From Planomicrobium sp. YIM 101495 (GTDB lineage: Bacteria > Bacillota > Bacilli > Bacillales_A > Planococcaceae): DNA of 64,000 nucleotides. The stretch's first letter is position 1. Each line of letters starts with the position of its first letter. Positions 58,576 to 64,000 of this stretch are shown piece by piece. Location of the stretch: the NCBI RefSeq assembly GCF_009707665.1, contig NZ_WLZW01000002.1, positions 186,001 through 250,000 of the forward strand. The letters run 5' to 3'. The notes beneath the pieces were generated by a model. It did no database searches. It worked only from the letters and a program-made list of their open reading frames with translations, and was not told where the DNA came from. Both the position numbers and the translations under genes were made by a program.

Positions 58576-59961
58576 ATGCAGTACCGTACAGAGCGGGACA
58601 CAATCGGTGAGATTCAAGTGGAAGCGGACAAAATGTGGGGTGCGCAAACACAGCGCAGCCTGGAGAACTTCGCGATCGGAACTGAACGCATGCCTCATGA
58701 AGTGGTAATGGCATTTGCCCAATTGAAAAAAGCGACTGCAAAAGCGAACCATGAACTTGGCAAGCTGTCGGAAGCGAAAATGGAAGCCATCGCAGCAGCG
58801 GCGGACGAAGTGATCGCAGGTAAATGGGACGAGCATTTCCCGTTGGTCGTCTGGCAGACAGGAAGCGGCACGCAGTCGAATATGAATATGAACGAAGTGC
58901 TTGCACGTCGCGGGAACGAGATCTTGGCGGAGCGCGGATCTGAAGAGAAGCTTCACCCGAACGATGACGTCAACATGTCACAAAGCTCGAACGACACGTA
59001 CCCGACTGCCATGCACGTAGCGGCATTGCTTGCTGTGCAGGAGAACTTGATTCCTGCTGTACAGAAGCTGAAAGCGACATTGAATGCCAAAGCGGAAGAA
59101 TTCGATGGCATCATCAAGATCGGCCGTACGCACCTTCAAGATGCGACACCATTGACATTAGGCCAGGAAATCAGCGGCTGGCGCCACATGCTTGAGAAGA
59201 GCGAGCGCATGATTACAGAAAGCGCAGAATACATGCGTGAACTGGCAATCGGTGGGACAGCTGTCGGAACCGGCATCAATGCAGATCCGAAATTCGGCGG
59301 CCTTGTCGCAGGATTCATCAGCGAATCAGTCGGAACGAAATTCGTTTCAGCAGAAAACAAATTCCATGCATTGACGAGCCATGACGAAATGGTTTATGCA
59401 CACGGTGCAATCAAAGCGCTTGCTGCGGACGCGATGAAGATCGCCAACGATATCCGCTGGCTGGCAAGTGGTCCACGCAGCGGAATAGGCGAAATCACGA
59501 TTCCGGCGAACGAGCCGGGCAGTTCGATCATGCCAGGGAAAGTCAACCCGACACAAAGTGAAGCATTGACGATGGTCGCTGCACAAGTGATGGGGAACGA
59601 TGCAGCAATCGGTTTCTCTGCGAGCCAGGGGAACTTCGAATTGAACGTCTTCAAGCCTGTCATCGCGTACAACTTCCTGCAGTCGGTTCGTCTGATGAGC
59701 GACAGCCTGGTCAGCTTCAACGATAACTGTGCGGTCGGCATCGAAGCGAACTTGGATGTCATCGACAATCACGTGAAGAACTCCTTGATGCTTGTAACGG
59801 CGTTGAATCCGCACATCGGTTACGAGAATGCGGCAGCAATCGCGAAACAAGCACACTTGGATGGTTCGACATTGAAAGAATCGGCAGTCAAGAGCGGTCA
59901 TTTGACGGCTGAACAGTTCGACGAGTGGGTCCGTCCGGAAAACATGGTCGGCAAAAAATAA
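58576..59961 (+). CDS. fumC: Fumarate hydratase class II
   Basis: A 461-residue oxygen-stable fumarase of the TCA cycle, interconverting fumarate and malate as a homotetramer. [13 protein letters not shown] (about 96-108), [13 protein letters not shown] (about 136-148), [18 protein letters not shown] (catalytic His) and the superfamily signature [16 protein letters not shown] are complete. The ATG at 58576 has TTGGAGTG 8 bases upstream; GTG 58567 overlaps it. It is monocistronic by spacing. Confidence 0.96.
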   Translation: MQYRTERDTIGEIQVEADKMWGAQTQRSLENFAIGTERMPHEVVMAFAQLKKATAKANHELGKLSEAKMEAIAAAADEVIAGKWDEHFPLVVWQTGSGTQSNMNMNEVLARRGNEILAERGSEEKLHPNDDVNMSQSSNDTYPTAMHVAALLAVQENLIPAVQKLKATLNAKAEEFDGIIKIGRTHLQDATPLTLGQEISGWRHMLEKSERMITESAEYMRELAIGGTAVGTGINADPKFGGLVAGFISESVGTKFVSAENKFHALTSHDEMVYAHGAIKALAADAMKIANDIRWLASGPRSGIGEITIPANEPGSSIMPGKVNPTQSEALTMVAAQVMGNDAAIGFSASQGNFELNVFKPVIAYNFLQSVRLMSDSLVSFNDNCAVGIEANLDVIDNHVKNSLMLVTALNPHIGYENAAAIAKQAHLDGSTLKESAVKSGHLTAEQFDEWVRPENMVGKK

Positions 59962-60015
59962 TTCGGTGAGAAGCGGCCTGCATTTCCGGGCCGCTTTCCA
60001 TTTGAGGAGGTACTT

Positions 60016-60669
60016 ATGGGGAAATCATTTATCATGTCATGGAGCGGCGGCAAGGATTCGGCACTGGCATATTACCGGGCAGTGATGGAAGGCCACGTAC
60101 CGGTCGCACTGTTCACGATGTTCGAAAGGGACGGCAGCCGCTCGCGTTCACACGGCTTGCCGCCGGAAGTGATGAAAGCACAGGCGGAGCGGATGGGGCT
60201 GCCGCTCGTGACCGGGCAAGCGGACTGGGAAGGCTATGAACAGGAATTCATCAGACAGCTAAAGCTGTTCCGTTCGGAAGGCATCGACATGGGAGTCTAC
60301 GGCGACATCGATCTGGAAGACCACCGTTCATGGGTGGAAAGTGTCAGCGGCGAAGCGGACATCGGAGTTTATCATCCGCTCTGGGCCGAAGCGCGGAGAG
60401 ACTTGTTGCTTGAATTCATCGAAGAAGAATTCAAGGCGATCATTACAGTCGTTGACACGTCACGCGTTGGCGAATCCTTCCTCGGCCGTGCCTTCACTGT
60501 GCAGTTGATCGAGGAACTGGAAGCGCTGGGCATTGATGCTTGCGGGGAAGAAGGGGAATTTCATACAATGGTGGTGGACGGTCCGATTTTTGTCGAGCCG
60601 GTCCCAGTGGAATTCGGTGAAGTCCGCACAGAAGGAAATTACCGGATGCTGGATGTAAAGCTGCGCTGA
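60016..60669 (+). CDS. Dph6-type PP-loop ATPase (diphthine--ammonia ligase family)
   Basis: A 217-residue ATP pyrophosphatase-fold protein. The PP-loop SWSGGKDSALAYYRA is at 8-22, and the Dph6 motif GEEGEFHTMVVDGP is near 175-188. In archaea and eukaryotes this family amidates diphthine on elongation factor 2, a modification bacteria lack, so the bacterial role is unknown and the name is by family only. GAGGAGG precedes the ATG by 5-6 bases. It is followed by menA in the same direction, 37 bases away. Confidence 0.86.
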   Translation: MGKSFIMSWSGGKDSALAYYRAVMEGHVPVALFTMFERDGSRSRSHGLPPEVMKAQAERMGLPLVTGQADWEGYEQEFIRQLKLFRSEGIDMGVYGDIDLEDHRSWVESVSGEADIGVYHPLWAEARRDLLLEFIEEEFKAIITVVDTSRVGESFLGRAFTVQLIEELEALGIDACGEEGEFHTMVVDGPIFVEPVPVEFGEVRTEGNYRMLDVKLR

Positions 60670-60706
60670 ACAAGCGGGCATTTGAATGGGAGAGAAGAGG
60701 AAGAAC

Positions 60707-61624
60707 ATGGATATAGCACAAATTGAAACAATGTCGCCAGGCAAGCTGATGTGGAAGATGACGCGGCCGCATACATTGACGGCGACGTTCGCACCGGTCA
60801 TTCTCGGCACCGTAATCGCTCTGGATGACACGAATATCAACTGGCTCTTGTTTGCGGCGATGATGATTGCGTGTCTTTGCCTGCAAATCGCCACCAATTT
60901 ATTTAATGAGTACTACGATTTCAAACGTGGCCTCGATACTGCGGAATCGGTCGGCATCGGCGGCGGCATCGTCCGTCACGGCCTCAAGCCGAAAAATGTA
61001 CTGACGGTCGCGCTGATCTTATACGTCATCGCGGCGTTCATCGGTCTCTACATTTGCTGGGCTACGTCTTGGTGGCTGTTGGCAATCGGGGCAGTCGGCA
61101 TGGCTGCGGGCTACTTCTATACAGGAGGTCCGCTACCGATCGCCTACACACCGTTCGGCGAAATCGTCTCCGGCTTGTTGATGGGGACTGGCTTCGTCTT
61201 GATCTCATACTTCATCCAAGCGGGTACGGTGACGTTCGAAGCGGTGATGATATCCATTCCGGTCGGGATCCTGGTAGGGATGATCAATATGTCCAATAAT
61301 ATCCGTGACATCGAAGAAGATACACGCGGCGGCCGCAAAACCTTGCCGATCCTATTGGGCCGGGAGAACGCAGTCCGCTTCCTCGCTGTCAATTTCGTCT
61401 TTGCGTACGTCTGGATCATCGCGCTTGTCATCGTCGGCGCAATCAGTCCGTGGGCACTTGTTGTTCTGCTGAGCATCCCGAAACCGCTGCAGGCAATCAA
61501 AGGGTTCCAAAAAGGAAAAGAGCAGCCGCAATTCATGGGAGTTGCCATGAAGTCGACTGCGCTCACAAATACGTTCTTCAGCTTCTTGCTGTCGATCGGT
61601 TTGTTCATCTCGTTTATTTTGTGA
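60707..61624 (+). CDS. menA: 1,4-dihydroxy-2-naphthoate polyprenyltransferase
   Basis: A 305-residue membrane UbiA-family prenyltransferase of menaquinone synthesis, which attaches the isoprenoid tail to dihydroxynaphthoate. The two Asp-rich Mg-diphosphate motifs are NLFNEYYDFKRGLD (about 70-83) and NNIRDIEEDTRGGRKTL (about 198-214); eight or nine helices surround them. AGAGGAAG precedes the ATG at 60707. No other men genes are adjacent, as in B. subtilis, where menA is separate. Confidence 0.9.
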   Translation: MDIAQIETMSPGKLMWKMTRPHTLTATFAPVILGTVIALDDTNINWLLFAAMMIACLCLQIATNLFNEYYDFKRGLDTAESVGIGGGIVRHGLKPKNVLTVALILYVIAAFIGLYICWATSWWLLAIGAVGMAAGYFYTGGPLPIAYTPFGEIVSGLLMGTGFVLISYFIQAGTVTFEAVMISIPVGILVGMINMSNNIRDIEEDTRGGRKTLPILLGRENAVRFLAVNFVFAYVWIIALVIVGAISPWALVVLLSIPKPLQAIKGFQKGKEQPQFMGVAMKSTALTNTFFSFLLSIGLFISFIL

Positions 61625-61684
61625 AGAAAGAAAATGAAGCGGCAGGGGGAAGGGATTCCTCCTGCTTTTTATTTTGGATCTCGC

Positions 61685-61734
61685 AACCAAGTGCTCTTTG
61701 CTCCTGCATCGCTTCGCTGCTTCGTCGCAGAAGT
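61685..61734 (+). repeat. 50-bp tandem repeat, unit 1
   Basis: Unit from AACCAAGTGCTCTTTG through CTCCTGCATCGCTTCGCTG to CGTCGCAGAAGT, followed directly by unit 2. Confidence 0.85.
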
Positions 61735-61784
61735 AACCAAGTGCTTTTTGCTCCTGCATCGCTTCGCTGCTTCGTCGCAGAAGT
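61735..61784 (+). repeat. 50-bp tandem repeat, unit 2
   Basis: Same as unit 1 except one C to T (GTGCTTTTTG). A 32-base unrelated insert, including GCGGCCAGACTGCC, follows. Confidence 0.85.
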
Positions 61785-61816
61785 AGCGGCCAGACTGCCT
61801 CTTCCCGCTACTTTGT

Positions 61817-61866
61817 AACCAAGTGCTCTTTGCTCCTGCATCGCTTCGCTGCTTCGTCGCAGAAGT
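61817..61866 (+). repeat. 50-bp tandem repeat, unit 3
   Basis: Identical to unit 1. The unit contains CTGC..TCGCTTCG and CTTCG..GCAG segments able to fold. All three lie between menA and the GT2-GtrA gene. Confidence 0.85.
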
Positions 61867-61879
61867 AACCAACCACCAA

Positions 61880-61911
61880 AAAGGCCGTCTTCGCAATTGA
61901 AGACGGCCTTT
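61880..61911. terminator. Bidirectional intrinsic terminator
   Basis: AAAGGCCGTCTTC/GAAGACGGCCTTT with loop GCAATT. Confidence 0.88.
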
Positions 61912-61921
61912 CCACCCCGCT

Positions 61922-62971
61922 TTATTCTTCTTTCCGGAACACCCACGCACGCTGCACGACGAAGCCGAAGACAAACAGGACGGCGTCGACGAGCATTTTC
62001 AAAACGATTTCACCACGGCCGAGCCATTCCGCATACAGCAGATGGACGGAAGCGGCGGAAGCCAGCATAATGACGGCTGCCAGGATGAAGTACCGGATCA
62101 ATGATTTCCGCGAGCCTTGTGCAAAGACTTTGTTGCGGTTGATGTAGTAATTGAACAATGATGACAGGACACGTGCGGATACAGTTGCCAGCACGATGAA
62201 GAATTCTGGCGACTCGTCCCGCAGGATCTGGACGAACATCCAGAACAGTGCGATGTCGAGAAGGAAGGAAGCACCCCCGGACAAAGCGTAAAAGACGAAG
62301 ATTTTATAAATATGAAAGGAATCGCGCAACGGATGGAAATGCGACGACTTGTTTTCTTCTATGTATACGGTTTCGATAGTCACTTCAGAAATGGGAATGT
62401 CGTGATCCTTCACTTTCGCCAGCATGTTCATCTCGAACTCGTACCGCTCGCCCGCGACTTCAAGCATGAGCGGCAAGTGGCGGTACGGGATGCCTCGCAG
62501 GCCGGTCTGTGTATCCGCGAGCTTCAGCCCGGTCGATAGACGGAACAGGATGCGCGTCAGCTTGTTGCCGAAGCGGCTGCGGAACGGCACGTGCTTCTGA
62601 GTGAAATCCCGTGCACCGAGTACGACGGCATCGGGTTCTTCTTTCATCCGCTCCGCAAGCTTGATCATGTCGCTTGCCAAGTGTTGGCCGTCCGCATCGG
62701 CTGTGATGACTCCACCCAGTTGGAGCGGTCCGTCCAAGAGGTGCTCGAACGCAGTTTTCATTGCCCGGCCTTTTCCTTTGTTGGATGCATGTTTCAGAAG
62801 CGTCACTTCCGGAATTGCAGAGATCGAACGGAAAATCGGTTCGAATTCCTCTCCGCTGCCATCATCCACCACGATGACATGCTCAAATCCTGCGTCAATG
62901 ACGTCATTGACGGTGTCCAAGCATTTCTGATCCGGTTTGTATGCCGGTATGATAATTCCAATTGGTTTCAC
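61922..62971 (-). CDS. Glycosyltransferase family 2 fused to GtrA membrane domain
   Basis: A 349-residue fusion. The N-terminal GT2 domain (about 1-215) has IIIPAYKPDQKCLDTV, VIVVDDGSG, NKGKGRAMKTAF and TADADGQH (DXD-type metal motif); the C-terminal GtrA domain (about 225-349) has four helices with FVFYALSGGASFLLDIALFWMF and FNYYINRNKVF. GT2 would load a sugar on a polyprenyl phosphate; GtrA proteins are linked to flipping such sugars for wall decoration. The start is GTG 62971 with a weak ribosome site. Confidence 0.88.
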   Translation of the reverse strand: MKPIGIIIPAYKPDQKCLDTVNDVIDAGFEHVIVVDDGSGEEFEPIFRSISAIPEVTLLKHASNKGKGRAMKTAFEHLLDGPLQLGGVITADADGQHLASDMIKLAERMKEEPDAVVLGARDFTQKHVPFRSRFGNKLTRILFRLSTGLKLADTQTGLRGIPYRHLPLMLEVAGERYEFEMNMLAKVKDHDIPISEVTIETVYIEENKSSHFHPLRDSFHIYKIFVFYALSGGASFLLDIALFWMFVQILRDESPEFFIVLATVSARVLSSLFNYYINRNKVFAQGSRKSLIRYFILAAVIMLASAASVHLLYAEWLGRGEIVLKMLVDAVLFVFGFVVQRAWVFRKEE

Positions 62972-63114
62972 GGGAAGCCTACTTTCTTTTTGCAGGATGG
63001 AAAGTCTCGTCGGTTCATGAACTTCTTCGTATACCTAGAATTACACAATCAGGGAAGGATGTCAAAATGGAGAGGAATTGTTTGGACGATGCCTCCCCTT
63101 CAAAAATCAGTGGG

Positions 63115-63174
63115 AATTCTTAAGAATTTCTTCAGAAAAATGACAGCTAAGTATTAAGAGTTTCTTTCTATACT
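63115..63174 (+). promoter_or_regulatory. Regulatory region of the ABC exporter: palindrome, direct repeats, -10
   Basis: A perfect 14-bp palindrome AATTCTTAAGAATT (63115-63128) overlaps the first of two direct repeats TTAAGRRTTTCTT-like (63120-63132 and 63154-63166, one difference), spaced 34 bases, followed by TATACT (63169-63174). It looks like a two-component regulator target; no regulator gene is inside the window. Confidence 0.5.
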
Positions 63175-63203
63175 GGGAACAGATAGTGGAAGGAGCGAGA
63201 AAT

Positions 63204-63902
63204 ATGATTGAAATGAATAGAGTGAACCATACATTTGCGATCGGGAAAGCCGGGAAAGAACGGAAAGTGCCGGTGCTGAAAGACGTGACACTCGATGTCC
63301 GTGAAGGGGAAATCATCGCCATCCTTGGGAGAAGTGGATCAGGGAAATCGACGCTGCTGAATGTCTTGGCAGGATTCATGCGTCCGGAAAGCGGGTCCAT
63401 CCTAGTAGGTGGGAGGGAAGTTTCGACGCTGTCAGAATCAGCGATGGCGGATTTCCGCTTGGCTCATTACGGCTTCATCTTCCAGAACTTCCAGCTCATG
63501 CCCGGGTTAACGGCAGCCGAGAACATCGAATTGCCGCTGAAGATAAAAGGAATCCCGGTGCAGGAGCGGAAGCGGAAAGTCGGGGAACTGCTTGCACAAG
63601 TCGGCTTGACGGAAGTCGCGGCACATTATCCGAACGAACTGTCAGGTGGTCAGCAGCAGCGCGTATCGATCGCACGTGCACTCATTACCGACCCGCCGAT
63701 CTTGCTTGCCGATGAACCGACGGGCAGTCTCGATTCGGAAACGGAGCAGGATATCCTGCATTTGATCCAATCGCTCAACCGAAAGCTGGGCTTGACGTTC
63801 GTGATCATCACGCACGATGCGGAAGTGGCGGATATCGCACATCGCCAATATCAGCTTCATGACGGGGAATTGGTGAAAGGGGAGAAACGCCATGCTGTTT
63901 AA
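63204..63902 (+). CDS. ABC transporter ATP-binding protein (MacB/LolD type)
   Basis: A 232-residue ATPase of the exporter/mechanotransmission class. Walker A GRSGSGKSTLL (about 43-53), Q-loop FIFQNFQLMPGLTAAENIELPL, signature LSGGQQQRVSIARAL, Walker B ILLADEPTGSLD and switch ITHDAEVA are intact. The ATG at 63204 has AAGGAG 8 bases upstream. Its end overlaps the next gene, a FtsX-like permease, by 11 bases. Such pairs in Bacillales often resist antimicrobial peptides or export lipoprotein or peptide signals. Confidence 0.92.
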   Translation: MIEMNRVNHTFAIGKAGKERKVPVLKDVTLDVREGEIIAILGRSGSGKSTLLNVLAGFMRPESGSILVGGREVSTLSESAMADFRLAHYGFIFQNFQLMPGLTAAENIELPLKIKGIPVQERKRKVGELLAQVGLTEVAAHYPNELSGGQQQRVSIARALITDPPILLADEPTGSLDSETEQDILHLIQSLNRKLGLTFVIITHDAEVADIAHRQYQLHDGELVKGEKRHAV

Positions 63903-64000
63903 GGACCAACTGGAATTCATCCGGACTCATATGAAACGGAACAAAATGCGCGTCTCCACGACGATCCTTGCTTCGGCAATGGGCTGTGCCTTCTTGATCG
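63892..64000 (+). CDS. ABC transporter permease (FtsX/MacB-like), N-terminal fragment
   Basis: The frame starts at ATG 63892 with AAAGGGGAG upstream and overlaps the ATPase gene by 11 bases. Only 36 residues are visible: FKDQLEFIRTHMKRNKMRV, then the start of a membrane helix, STTILASAMGCAFLI. The pattern of a short amphipathic lead, KRNK and a first helix is typical of MacB/YknZ-type permeases. It runs off the window. Confidence 0.8.
   Translation, partial: MLFKDQLEFIRTHMKRNKMRVSTTILASAMGCAFLI

Noticed and set aside
61614-61974. Two overlapping minus-strand frames with repeated peptides over the tandem repeats.
   Set aside because: The peptide repeats come only from the 50-bp DNA repeats, which are read in different frames; there is no start signal.

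Overview
The window is a gene-dense, mid-GC stretch of a Firmicutes (Bacillales) chromosome. Genes carry strong AGGAGG-type ribosome sites, some GTG/TTG starts and many intrinsic terminators. Homologues recognisable by sequence (YhfI-like MBL protein, PepF, YpsA, SbcCD, RsbR, YqxD, YocH, CatE, the YdgG/YdgH pair, UppP, MenA) point to a Bacillus relative. Base composition and the style of the intergenic repeats suggest Planococcaceae (Planococcus, Sporosarcina or Bhargavaea-like); that family placement is inference. I saw no rRNA, tRNA, CRISPR array, prophage or intact insertion sequence.

Layout. 0-13.8 kb: end of a class III CoA-transferase, a stress protein, an MBL hydrolase behind a large imperfect palindrome, an NCS2 permease, PepF, a thioesterase, small unknowns, a catalase-like peroxidase, a glutamate-type dehydrogenase, a BCCT betaine carrier and YpsA. 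14.2-18.6 kb: a left-to-right cluster (SDR, TetR, two quinone oxidoreductase-like proteins, MBL protein) behind a 24-bp operator. 19.5-24.1 kb: sbcD-sbcC diverging from a small WYL-like gene, with LexA-like boxes between them. 25-34.8 kb: acyl-CoA transferase, MarR-MFS pair, RsbR paralogue and a stress block (DJ-1 protein, general stress protein, YtxH-like protein) with sigma-B-like promoters. 34.9-37.1 kb: polar amino acid ABC transporter. 37.1-37.5 kb: three copies of a structured repeat. 37.5-50.6 kb: cyclophilin, an SDR-like protein lacking its active site, YumC-type reductase, WalR-linked LysM/3D protein, GNAT and Nudix proteins, HxlR/CatE pair, nitronate monooxygenase-like protein, a DUF368 (C55-P carrier) to UppP block, and an AI-2E family protein. 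51-54 kb: MarR-MmpL operon under a 42-bp palindrome. 54-64 kb: small unknowns, a VOC/beta-lactamase fusion, cold shock protein, fumarase, Dph6-like ATPase, MenA, a GT2-GtrA fusion and the start of a MacB-type ABC exporter.

Themes. The window holds many stress and envelope functions, each next to its own regulator: sigma-B promoters with an RsbR, a WalR box, LexA boxes, and TetR, MarR (two) and HxlR genes with palindromes at their promoters. The most novel-looking signals are non-coding: a modular intergenic repeat at 41.6-41.9 and 50.6-50.9 kb whose hairpin keeps its loop while the stem changes, the nested palindrome at 1.4-1.66 kb, and an orphan promoter/terminator pair at 6.2-6.7 kb.
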